From Sophora flavescens (Eukaryota; Streptophyta; Magnoliopsida; Fabales; Fabaceae), in the NCBI GenBank assembly GCA_030762895.1, contig JAUPTC010000016.1:2170001-2234000 (forward strand): DNA of 64,000 nt, written 5' to 3'. The position numbers were made by a program, and so were the translations under genes. Below are positions 22,440 through 33,704 of this stretch, one piece after another. How positions within the stretch are numbered: position 1 is the first letter of the stretch; each line of letters opens with the position of its first letter. The notes under the pieces were generated by a model. It had not been told where the DNA came from. It saw only the letters and a list, made by a program, of their open reading frames with translations, and ran no database searches.

Positions 22440-25380
22440 GAGGTATCTTGTCAATTCCTTTTTCAGCCGCATACTTGAAGAAGAATTCACAAGCGCATCC
22501 TCAAGTCTCTAAACTCATCTTTTTGAAGAGGCAATTGGTTGTTAAATGCCTACACACGTTCAAATAATAACAATAACATTAACGCAAGTCATCACCAAAA
22601 CTATAATATATAATTTAACAAGTTGTTTAAATATTATCTTCTTCCATCCCTCCGTAATAGATGCGGAGACTATATTCAGCATATGAAGCATCACATAATA
22701 GCCGCACGACCACCCGTCAGGTTGAAATCGAGACTACAAACAAAATTAATTTCAATGTCAGTTAAATATACATATAAATTATTAATTATAATATTAATTA
22801 TTTGATAAATAAACTACCAAACCTTGAGGATGATCCGATCAGGATTTCCTTTAGCCTTAGAAGTTCTACTTCTCCCGTTGGCGCAACTTATACTACTCGC
22901 CTTCAGCGTGCTATCATAAACAAATAATCATGTCAATTAACAAATTCATATATCATGTGTGTAATAAATTAAAAACAACTGATATTAAAACTTAAATTAA
23001 ATTGAAGATTGGTTACTTACGTATTTACAGCTTTCACCACCTCCTGTGGCGGGTTTTGGTGGAGAGAGAAGAAGAATATGATAGTATGCCTAGACGGGTG
23101 AAGTACGAGCAACTGCCAATGGTTATTCATACAGTAGGGAGCCAGATATAATTCTTTCCGATTTTCTCCCATCAAGTTCCCTATGTATTTACTAAATTCA
23201 TCGCCAGCAAAGAATTGAGGCATAAGGATTGACGGATCTAAGAAGCCATAAAATGATTTTGAGCCCTTATCAAGCTGAAGACGATGGAGATACCTAAGAT
23301 ATGAAAAGGTGTGGAAGTTAATTACATTATATATATATATATATATATATATATTGAAATTAAAATAAATTATTAAATGGAAAAATACCAAAAATAAATA
23401 AGTTATAAAATTAAAATTAACTTAAGTGCGCCAGAGACTCAAAACCGTGCTGACCATCCACACGTTATCTCTACAGGCATGCCCGAGATCTTCACCACAG
23501 AAGGAAAATATCCTCTCTTGATTTGGGCATGCCACCCATCCATCGTGCTCCAATGGACATTCAAAAATCTCAAAGGCATAATCCTCACCAAGTGAGAACA
23601 AACGAGTGACAGGTGACTGCGACACCGACGTCGACTTGGCCTTCAATTTAGAAAAAATAAAATAGATAAGTTGTTGATAATTAAAAAAAACACAAGTAAT
23701 TATTTGAATAATTTGGAAATTAATAATGAATACATACCTTTGTTACCATTTCGCGACGTTTGAAGTCCAACTCAAGCTCACGGCGTTGGACTTCCAACTC
23801 CTGCTCCCTAGCTGCCAACTCATCGTCCTCCACATGTGCCCTACTATAACTCTCTTTTGTGCTCACATGTGAAGGGTTGGCATGTCCTGCGGTGTCCTGG
23901 GATGAACCGACGGAGGAAAGCTCTCTAGCAAGCGCCTGCTTGAATTATGGGTTGGATAGGAAGCTTTTCATCAGATGCGTTGTAATAGCTGGGTTGGAGA
24001 TGAGCTGTTGAGTCATGGATTCCAAAATTGATGCCTCATCGACGACCTGCTTTCATGAAGCAGACTTGCCATAATATTCTCTGATGGTCACGTTCCCAGG
24101 AACACTGATAACCCGACCAGGATGGTCTTTCTTGCCTAGAGCAGTCATCAAGACGTCCCGCCGTCCAGAAGGGACGAATGAGCCCTGGGAGCATTGTGCT
24201 TTAAGATCCATCTACAATGAAGAAATGAAAAAACGTGCAAGTGAAAAGTGTTAAAAATATCTATACAAATATCAATTGAAATGAAGTTAATTATTTACTT
24301 ACAATCTTATCTGCCACTTCGCGAGTGGCATCAACTTTAAAAGATCCTGTCTTTGTCATGCGGCCGGCTAACTAGACATCCTCGCGGTCAATGTCCGACA
24401 GAGGACTTAATGGTGTGCCCTCAGGCACCTCTCCTCTTTCTATCCTATCAGCGTGCTCTTCCTGCTTCACCCTCGGCCTATCCGCCATTATCTCCTCGAT
24501 CCGAGTCTCGTACCCACCCTGAGACATGGTGTGGCGGTGGACGTTCTTCGCCTGATTCTGCCTACCATTCTCTGCCTTAGCCTATTCAAACAAAAACACA
24601 TAATTAAATACAATTAAATGATCTATAAGAAGCATACAAAATTAACTTAATCAACCAACCTGAAATTCTTCATCATGTCGACTCCTAGCAAACATTTTCC
24701 AAGTATCCTTATCAATCCAGGGATAATCCGAGAACATCTTATCAAGCCGCTTCTTCCCAGATACATCGTACCTGGTAAGATCATGCTTGAACCCATTCCA
24801 GCGCTTTGATGCCATTTCCATACATTTCGTACAATGATCCTCGTCATTCGGCACAGTCCAAGCTACCTACACATTAAATACATAACAACTAGATGGATTA
24901 TAACTCGGATAATTATCTAATAATGTAAACCAAAAGAATGTAAACATAAAATACCGTGATAGCCTCCCAAATCCGATCCTTAACGTTCTGTGGAACGTCA
25001 TTCCAATGGTTGTAGTTGATGCTAACGTGCTGCTTCGCTTGTAGAAACACCCATTTTTTAAATTCTTTAGCACGGGGCCCCTGGGGCTTTAGATTAGCAT
25101 CAAAGCACACCTCAAGCTTCTGTCCGCTTTTCCTAGACTTCTCTAATTTCTTCAAAGTCGTGGCTCCTCTACCCCGTTTCCTCTGAGACTGTGATGTCTG
25201 TATGGACAAAAAAAAATATAAAATAGAGGGTTGTAACATTATAAACTTACATTAAAAAGAAGGACTAAAGATAGTATGCAACATGTAAATTTACACTAGA
25301 ATCAGGCGTAGGCGCGATTGGGTCCTGCGTAGGCCTCACAGTGTCCTCCCGTGCATGTGGGCCATCCGACTGATCCATAT
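22440..25380 (-). pseudogene. CACTA 3 second ORF: Transposase_24 region fused to Ulp1/C48-like protease domain
   Basis: Exon-like blocks on the minus strand: about 25200-24955 (RKRGRGATTLKKLEKSRKSG, then AKQHVSINYNHWNDVPQNVK), 24866-24658 (WTVPNDEDHCTKCMEMASKR, then DYPWIDKDTWKMFARSRHDE), 24584-24302 (ETRIEEIMADRPRVKQEEHA), 24212-23736 (with a charged coiled-coil-like helix REMV-rich end), 23642-23430, 23300-23030 (KSFYGFLDPSILMPQFFAGD, then NHWQLLVLHPSRHT) and about 22735-22640 (QPDGWSCGYYVMLHML). The His of NHWQL and the Cys of GWSCGYYVM fit the catalytic His and Cys of C48 SUMO proteases, which many plant CACTA elements carry. Stops occur in the 24302 and 23736 blocks, so the copy is broken. 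Confidence 0.75.
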
Positions 25381-25482
25381 GTATGCCTGTTCAAAAACAA
25401 TATATATTTATTAAAATAGGTTATAACTAAAAATAAATACAGAAGTATAAATAAAAATAAATGTATACTAAGTTTAAGCTAC

Positions 25483-28400
25483 CTATATCAATATCCCTTC
25501 GTGATGATCATCACGAGTGGCATGTACATCGTCCACCTGTGTCTCCTCGATTATAGTAGGCGTGTTTTTTGAAAAAGAAGGAGTCTCGGGAATATCAAGA
25601 TTTGAATCTTGATTTTTATCACTACCATTATACATGCTTTTTCCTTGGAGAACCATGGACAACCTTTTGTTAGAAGGATCAGTGATGTAGAACACTTGTT
25701 TTTCTTGGGAAGCCATTATGAAAGGCTCATTTATATGACCTAACTTGTTGAGGTCTACCAATGTGAACCCCAATTCGTCGGTTTTTACACCACTGTTACT
25801 ATCAACCCATTTACATTTAAAAACCGGCGCTGTAAGCTTAGTGTAATCGAACACCCAAATATCTTCAATATATCCAAAGTAAGGTGTCGGTGCTTTAACT
25901 GGTTTTGTGTCCTTTGCACTAGAGAAGTGCATTACTTCGGCCACGATCATAACCCCATTATTTTGCATGGTACTCTTGTTATCTTGTTCCTTTATATAAA
26001 AGGAAAAGTTATTGATGTCATATCCGCTCCAACATATGACGTTGAAGCTAGGACCACGTGCTAGCCATCTTACGTCATCAGAAGCAGTACTACCATCCTT
26101 AAGCATTTCTTCCTTGAACCATGGTAAGAAAGTCTTGTTATGCTTGTACAACAACCACCTTTCGCTCATTCGAGGGTTTTCTTGATTGACTTTTCTTTTA
26201 TGTTCAAATAAGAAAGGTTGAACAGAATCGATGTTGTTCAATACATACAAATGTGCTTGAAGCACTTCCTCCCGACCCTTGCTATTAATTCTTAAGCCAT
26301 GTGCATGTACCCTTACCTTGACATCTTATCTCATCATGCGGAGGCTTAGGAACCCCTATAGGATCCGTGTTATGAAGGTAGTCCGAACAAAACTCAATAG
26401 CTTCTTCTGCAACATACCTTTGAACAATAGATGCTTCCGCACGATGAGGATTCTTCACGTACCCTTTCAAGATCTTCATGTAGCGCTCAACTGGGTACAT
26501 CCATCTCAGAAAAAACCGGCCCACATAATCTAATCTCCCTCACCAAATGAACAATTAAGTGAACCATTATGTCGAAAAAGGAAGGAGGAAAATACATCTC
26601 CAATTGGCACAAGATTGTAGCAGCCTCAACTTCCAAGTCATCCAACATACGGGGGTCAACGACTTTGCTACATATAGAATTGAAAAATGAGCACAACCGA
26701 GTAATGGCATGTCTCACATTTTTTGGAGCAATACCACGAATAGCAACGGATAGAAGTTATTGCATCAAGATGTGACAATCATGAGACTTTAAGCCAACCA
26801 ATTTAAGATCACTAGATACAAGCCTCTTCATATTTGAAGAGTAACCATGTGGAACTTTGATGCCTTGAAGACACCCGCAGAAATTTTGTCTCTCTTTTTT
26901 TGACAAAGTATGACATGCTGGCGGCAAATAAGACCGCTTACCATCCTCAACAACTGGAGCTAACTGCTCTCGTATACCCATAGCAACGAGGTTGAGACAA
27001 GCATTCACACCATCCTTTATCTTGCCCTGAATGTTGAGAAGAGTCCCGATCACACTATCACACACATTTTTCTCCACATGCATCACATCAATGCAGTGTC
27101 TGACATCAAGCTTGCACCAGCATGGAAGATCAAAGAATATCGACCTCTTCTTCCATATGTTTTTCTCAGCAGCTTTACCTTTCTTTTTGGACTTGCCGAA
27201 TATAACATCGATGCCCTTTACCCTCTGATAAACTTGCTCTCCAATTAAGGCCGCCGGAGCTTCTTCTGTCTCTTGGCATCCATTAATAGCTTTTTTCATC
27301 TTACGATATGGGTGATCACGTCTAAGAAATATCTGATGCTCAAGGTAAACCGTCTTCTTTCCATGATGCAACTGAGTGTAGCATGTGCCTTCTTCACATA
27401 TAGGGCATGCTTTATGCCCCTTGACATTGTACCCGGACAAGTTACCGTATGCTGGAAAGTCGTTGATGGTGCAAAATAACATGGCACGAAGCTTGAAAGT
27501 CTCATGAGAATACCCATCAACTACATCAACACCTTCCACCCACGGCGTTTTCAAGTCTTCAATCAAGGGACTTAGATAAACATCTTAGTCATTCCCCGGT
27601 TGCTTTGGGCCTGAAATCATCATAGACAACATCATGTATTTGCACTTCATGCACAACCAAGGGGGCAGGTTGTAAATTATCAACAGAACATGCCATGATC
27701 TATGAATACTACTTATGTTACCATAAGGATTCATTCCATCCGTAGCAAGTCCAAGCCTTAGGTTTCTTGGCTCATCAGCGAAATCCGGAAACATAGTATC
27801 AATATTCTTCCATTGCATAGAATCAGCAGGATGACGAACCTTTCCATCACATTTCCTCTCATCATTATGCCATCTAAGATTCTTCGCATCTTTCGCATTG
27901 GCAAACAATCGCTTGAACCTTGGAATTATTAGAAGATACCACAACACCTTCGCAGGAGGACCCTTTTTTCTCACATCATCAAGATCATCATCATCATCAC
28001 CACCCTTCACTCTGTATCGTGATAACCCACATTTGGGGCAATCGTGATTGTCTTCATGAACACCGGTGTACAATATGCAATCATTGGGGCATGCGTGTAT
28101 CTTCTTATACTCCATACCCATCGGACACAATACCTTCTAGGCCTCATAGTTACGGTCAGGCAATGTGTTGTCCTCCGGAAGCAAGTCTTTCAACACTTCA
28201 AGCAATTCCGTGAAGCTTTTATCGGTCCAATCATTTCTCGCCTTCATACAATCCAATTTTAGCATCGCCGACAATCGTGTATGAGTAGTACACCCTGGAT
28301 ATAAAGGCTTATCCACATCACCACACAACCTATCATACACATGAGCTCGATGAAAAGATTCTTGTCCAATATCACGGATCATGTCCTCTACTCGATCATC

Positions 28401-28689
28401 CTCCATATCTACGTCAACGTCCTCACTTTGGGAGACACTTGCCGTACTACTCAACAACACATCACCATGCCATATCCATCTTATATAACTCAAGCAAATC
28501 CCTTCACAAATCAAATGAGTACGTATATCCTTCACCGTACATTTCCTCGTATTCAAACACTTGACACAAGGACAACAGAACATTCAATTACTGTTAGGAA
28601 CATTCCTTTGAGGAAATTCTATAAATTCTCCCACCCCCTTCAAATACTCAGCACTAGTGCGCTTACAAACCATCCAACTACGATCCATA
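25483..28689 (-). pseudogene. TNP2-type CACTA transposase with C-terminal DUF4216 region
   Basis: Starts at ATG 28687-28689 (MDRSWMVCKRTSAEYLKGVG), the transposase-associated domain with paired Cys (CCPCVKC). One frame continues through stops at 28584 (TGA), 28137 (TAG), 27585 (TAA) and 26757 (TAA). A 1-base shift in a T-run near 26515 changes frame. Recognisable parts: CPNDCILYTGVHEDNHDCPK (zinc-ribbon-like), LRLGLATDGMNPYGN, GPKQPGND, LRAMLFCTINDFPAYGNLSG and KGHKACPICEE, MHVEKNVCDSVIGTLLNIQG, then WMYPVERYMKILKGYVKNPH. The last 260 residues (25483-26265) contain the DUF4216 pattern (VRWLARGPSFNVICWSGYDI ... GVMIVAEVMHF). It is about the usual TNP2 length, and only a few lesions separate it from an open frame. 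Confidence 0.88.
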
Positions 28690-29639
28690 ACTAGATAGGT
28701 TTTGTAGATATACAAAACATATATCCAATATAAGGACAATACGGGAGATTGAAAACTTCTTTTTGAAATCCTAATTGAAAACTAGTTTTTGAAATCCCGT
28801 CAACCATGTATATCTTATTTGACTAACTGCCTAAAACAAAATTTCCACGGTAATCTCACATCATTCTTCTTATCAAGCAGGCAACAACACATATTAGGAC
28901 TATTTCTATATCTAGTACTATAACCACTCAGCCATATGAATCGATCAAGAGAGCATGATATATACAAGCAAGGCGTTTAAAAATTATTTCAAATTTACAC
29001 CATTTTCAGGTTTCTTAAGACAAAAGAAATAAGCAGATGAAGATAAATTAACAAAACAGAATTCCAATGAGCAATATATTGTTGATGTCACATGCTACAA
29101 GAAACTCTAAATTTCTTCCCATTTTGAAATAGGTCAAGATAGCAGAAGAAAAACAAGAGAAAACACAAAACCCACGACCAGAAATAGAGACATTCCAAAC
29201 AACTCAAACTCACAGTTTCAAGTTTCAACTACAGAGACTACATTTTCAACATATACTCAAAACCAAAAATAAAAAAATGTGCCCTAAAGACTCACCAGAA
29301 ATAGGTGCTCGCGTGGTGGAGGGGAGGGGAGCTCGAGTGGTGGCCAACGTTCGATGTGGTTACTGAGAGCAGAGGGACAAGGAGAGTTAGTGCGCGGGAA
29401 GGGGAAAGAGAGATGTCAAGTTATTGCAAAGAATGAACGGGAAAGACAGAGTTAAGGTTAAGAGTGTACCTCACGGTGGTGGCGAAGAAGCCCTCGCGGT
29501 GGTTGCGGTGGAGAGGAGCTTGTGATTAGGGCAGAGTGAGAGTGAGAGTGAGCGAGATGAAAAGAGAAGAACAGAGACGTACAGAGCGAAGTGAAGAAGG
29601 CGCGCGGGTGTAAACGTTATAATCAAAAATAAAACAACA

Positions 29640-29830
29640 GTTTACATCAGTTGTTTAATACAACTGACGTTAGAAGTCATTTTTAACGTCAGTTGTCTTA
29701 AACAACTGACATTAAAAGTCATTGTTTAACGTCGTTATATTAAACAACTGACGTTAAAAATAAATATTTTTTATTTTAAAAACACTTTTAACGTCAGTTG
29801 TTGAAGACAACTGACGTTAAAAGTGTATAA
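29640..29830. repeat. Inner right subterminal repeats of CACTA 3
   Basis: Inverted copies of AACGTCAGTTGTTTAA-like motifs, separated from the terminal array at 30660-30870 by a unique 0.8-kb segment. Confidence 0.85.
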
Positions 29831-30659
29831 GTTTCTGCAAAAACATTCATTCCTTTGACTACTGTGCTACTTACTCATGCACCTTGTAACTTAATCCTCT
29901 TAATGAACATTAAGCTTATAGATCAGTTTTGAAGAAAATCAGGTAGTCTCTCTTCTCTATATAAAGTACCATTCTTCTGTATCAGTCTGTAATACACCCT
30001 CTTCTTTTCCTCTATATTTCGTGTGTTTTCTATTCCTTCACAATATGCTCTATCATATTTGAGACTTTTGTTATTTCTTCCTATACCTAGACTTAAAGGT
30101 TTCTGTCTTAATGGTCAAAAAACTTCTGAGGTTGAGTAAATCACATAACATGGATGGTAAGGTTGAGTGAATCACATAATGCGATTCCCTCACTTTATTT
30201 CATCCCCTTCATCCCTTTCACTCCACTTTGGCAGCAAGTGATTGTGGATTCAGATGGAGCATCAAGGACTTCAAATGAGGGAGGGGATGCATCCATTGGA
30301 GTTTCTGAGGACAGGATTGAGAAGAAAATGACTTTGAAGCAGAAACTTTTTTATATTTTACGGCTATGTTGCAAATTTTTTTTATCTTTTAATCATGTAC
30401 ATGTAACTTATGAATCGCTTCAATGAGATACGATTTGATTATACATATAACTTGTTTTATGTTAAGTGTTTATTTATTTTAATTTGCACAAGAATTTGTT
30501 TACTAATTCAAGCTAATTAATTAAGATTAAAAATAAACTTGTTTAAAAAAAAGATTAGAAATAAACTGCACTATATATGGAGTGATCTGCGTTAAGAGTG
30601 ACAACAGAGAGATGACAACGAAAGAAAGATAGGAATGCGTTTCAGATAGGAATATAGGA
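29831..30659 (+). other. Unique passenger segment between the two right-hand arrays of CACTA 3
   Basis: The segment has a TATA-like CTCTATATAAAGTACC (about 29957) and a small exon-like piece after an acceptor GGCAG (about 30232) reading VIVDSDGASRTSNEGGDASI and then EDRIEKKMTLKQKLFYIL. I do not recognise the protein. Composition and the intron-like border suggest a captured host gene piece, perhaps with its promoter; it may also be normal element sequence. Confidence 0.4.
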
Positions 30660-30870
30660 TTATTTACGTCAGTTATTTATTTAACTGAAGTAAAAAACCA
30701 CACTTTTAACGTCAGTTGTATAAACAACTGACGTTAAAAGTGTTAATAATTCTTGCAAATCACTTTTAACGTCAGTTCATCACACAACTGACACAAATAG
30801 TGATTTAATATTTATAAAACTGTCACCGCCTCATTTTTAACGTCAAACATATGGTCAACTGACGTAAAAC
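30660..30870. repeat. Terminal right subterminal repeats of CACTA 3
   Basis: Four or more inverted AACGTCAGTT/AACTGACGTT copies, immediately inside the right terminus. Confidence 0.88.
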
Positions 30871-31094
30871 GTTCCCGTATATTACATTATTTCCACTAGT
30901 GATTGTGATCTATGTGCGATCGATCATGCATGGTTCTTTGGCAGCCAAAGAAAACAATTAATAAGAGAGAGGGAACTATGGGGTTAGGTTTGAGGCTGCT
31001 ACACATGATCAAGTTGATGATAAGAGACAAAAGTAGTCTTGTGATGGAACAAAGAATCTGATTTGTTAGATCAGAAAATGGTATGAGAACTTTC

Positions 31095-31456
31095 TTTATG
31101 TGTCCCGGAGCTATGACCCAGGGTTAGCCGTTACCCTTGTTTAACCACTCCGGAGGTTCAAAACCTATATCTTGCGAAATTACTTCTGATTTATGCGAAA
31201 TATATCATTCCAAAGCTGAAAAATCTTCAAAGTTAGCTTTCTCGTGGGTGACTGGTTGTTTTTTGTTTTTGAATAATTACCATTTGAAACGGGGATTGCA
31301 AAGCCTTTGACAACGCATTCACAAACTCTCATACGGACTGCTCCATAGAATTCGAATGGTTAATAAGAGATTCACGATAATGCCTGCATCGATGGGATGG
31401 ATGAGAAGCCAGGCAGAAGAGGCATTAAACACCAAATAAGGAATGGATTCACTCAT
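31095..31456 (-). pseudogene. Decayed small secreted peptide gene, copy D
   Basis: The minus strand from 31456 reads MSESIPYLVFNASSAWLLIH then PIDAG, collinear with the LQCVFFLALLLIHPFVAG segment of copy A; the LLIHP core is identical. A donor-like GTGAATC follows. About 200 bp further, near 31150-31095, a stretch containing AACCCTGGGTCATAGCTCC aligns with the 3' end of exon 2 in copies A and B, but the frame contains a stop. The start region (MKRLL/MKKLL) has been lost. The position and minus strand fit the array. I consider it non-functional. Confidence 0.5.
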
Positions 31457-31494
31457 GTTAAAATCGCTACCCTCATCAATCTTTCCTCTTTTTT

Positions 31495-31495
<1 letters not shown>

Positions 31496-31537
<42 letters not shown>
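31496..31537. repeat. (TA)n microsatellite
   Basis: About 40 bp of TA repeats upstream of copy D. Confidence 0.95.
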
Positions 31538-31539
<2 letters not shown>

Positions 31540-31692
31540 AACCCCTCGTCCCATTTTTACTTCTTTTGGAGCGACGACCATTAAAGCAAAAAAGAATTTG
31601 CCCACTTATGGAAACTACAATTATTGTAAGTAAAAAAAAAAAGTGATCACTTACCGAAACTATAGTTTCCACAACACTACAAAACGAGCCTA

Positions 31693-33342
31693 TGTTCATA
31701 CTACGTTCTTGATGTCTATGTTGGTTATATGAACATGATGATATGTTGATGATTGCTTTTGGCATAAGGTTGTTGGTTGAATGGTTGATACCATGATTGT
31801 GATGATAGTGTTGTTACTATGTTGATAATGACGTTAAGTCCTAGAATATGTTGTTAACTGGCTTAGGATTAATAGAATTAATCCCTAAATTTAATTGGTT
31901 AAAATCTGATGTGAGACTCTGCCCAGAACAGTACTGTCGTGCATTGAGCACCGTCGTGTTGAACAGGGAGCATGCCCGTGGTCCCAGTTTGAGTTCTGGA
32001 AAAATGGTCGTGCATTCATCACATCCATGCAGCTGAGCACGACCGTGCTCGAAAGGAAGCATTACCATGCTCCACTTAAGTGGCAGCACACTTGTGCTGG
32101 GGTTAAGCACGATCGTGCTTACCCCTCTGGACAGAATCTGAGATTAAGGACTTAAACAGGGGTTTTTAACCCCAATCTCCCCCAACGATGATAATGACAT
32201 AGTTAATCAATGATGAAGGTTAGATCACTTAATTAAAGATTAATTAAGATGGCTAAGTTGGTAACCATCAGGTTACCGCACGTTGATGAGTCGTACCTTG
32301 GTGTTTTTTGGCTAAGGGAACCTTGACCTCGCGGTTTGGGTCTAAGGTGTTGTTGATATTGTACCTTGGTGGCCGAGAGTTTGCTCCAATGGGGCCTTGA
32401 CCCGGTTGGGTCTAAGGTGTTGCGGTTGATTCCGCTAAAGGTTTAAGTGTTGCAGTAAACTCCACTGCAGTCGATTCCGCTGAAGTCTTCAGTTGATTTT
32501 GTCAAAGCAAAGGAGGTGGCTGTTGCCCGTTGTTTGTTGTATGCAGCATGCATTATTGGAGATGTTGTTGTTGGTGGATGTTCGACTTGGTGGAGGTCAT
32601 CCTAAAGTACGGCGATCTGGCCATCCACGGTAGGTTACCCAAGGTTTGGTAATCGTGCGCCCCCGTGACGAGGCATTCGTTGGTTTGATGCGTTGGCTAT
32701 CCAAAGAGTAGATTCTGCGGCATTGAGTAGATTCTCAATGTGGATATTTAACTCCAAAGTCGTTCATCCTAAGTTAGTGTGGATCCACATGCATGTTTTA
32801 GTGGAGTATTGTTGTATTGCACTGCATAGCATACTTGGCTGATATGATGTTGATTGGATGTTGATATATATATTTATGTTGATGTATGTTATGATGAAGC
32901 TGTGTTGTATGTTTTACCTTGCTTCCTATCTCCATGTTGTATATGTTTACATGATTCTTACTCCCCTCTTTCTGTTTGTTGTTTGGCCTGTTTGGCATCT
33001 TGCAGAGGATGACGAGCAGCTCGAAGAGGAGTGACTCTGTAGAGCCGCCACTCATAGTTAGGCTTGTTCATGTTTTTAGTTAGTTTGTTTCAGTTGTATT
33101 TCGATAATATATTTTCCAGAATGGTTATACCAGCTCTGAGTTGTGACATCGGGGTTGGGTTGTTTATTTGTTATGTTTAAATTGTTTTAACTTGGTTTAT
33201 ATTTCCGCGTTTGTGAACTCGTTCATGTGGGACTTTTTCTACCCATGGACAAATGTCTTTTTTTTTGGTAAGATGCACATTTTTATTTTAATTGCTTTTA
33301 TATTAAACGTCTTATAACATGCGGGGTAGAAGGGTGTCACAC
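31693..33342 (-). repeat. Ty3/gypsy-type solo LTR (borders approximate)
   Basis: Read on the minus strand it begins TGTGACACCCTTCTACCCCG at 33342, a start common in chromovirus LTRs. The other border is placed at a TG near 31693, where the flank CCTA resembles the right flank CCTGA; this is uncertain. No primer site, polypurine tract or pol flanks it, so a solo LTR is likely. It contains a cluster of palindromes around GCACGACCGTGC at 31930-32125. It interrupts sequence related to the CACTA transposase tail that resumes at 33343. Confidence 0.55.
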
Positions 33343-33450
33343 CTGAGACTCCTTCTTTCTCATCGCGGATGCCTACTTTCATTGAAGAAAATGTAGTGGA
33401 CAATGTACTTGTCACTCGTTATGATCATAATGAAGGGATATTGATCTAAA
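33343..33450 (+). pseudogene. C-terminal fragment of a CACTA TNP2-type transposase
   Basis: The plus strand reads PETPSFSSRMPTFIEENVVD then RYDHNEGILI and a stop. It parallels the last residues of the CACTA 3 transposase (PETPSFSKNTPTIIEE ... EGILI), so it is from a related element in the opposite orientation. The rest of the gene is absent. A CACTACAAAACGAG sequence at 31675, left of the solo LTR, may be the terminus of this deleted element. Confidence 0.7.
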
Positions 33451-33704
33451 CTTGACTATAGTGTAAGTTATGCATTTTTATTTTGCATCATAGTGTAATT
33501 AATGTTTTTTTATGTATCCATGTTAATTAATTATTTTTTGTTTTTGTTGGTGACTTAATTTAATTAATGTTGAATTTCTATTTGAACTTGTGCAGGCTTT
33601 GGCAGAACAGAGTTGATGGAACTTTGAGCACGATGCATAGATTTATGTTTTAGGTACTCAAAACTTATATTATTAGTTTGTGTATGTAATAGATCATGAC
33701 TTAG

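Larger units (their letters stand above)
21722..30901 (-). mobile_element. CACTA (En/Spm) element 3, full length (9180 bp)
   Basis: Left end CACTAGTAAAATTAG (21722) and right end complementary to CACTAGTGGAAATAATG (30901). ATT flanks both sides (21719-21721 and 30902-30904), a 3-bp target duplication. Subterminal repeats of TTAACGTCAGTT and its complement lie near both ends. It carries both typical genes on the minus strand: a TNP2-type transposase (25483-28689) and a Transposase_24 protein with a C-terminal Ulp1-like domain (about 22440-25380). Both have stops, so it is full length but probably not autonomous now. Confidence 0.93.
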
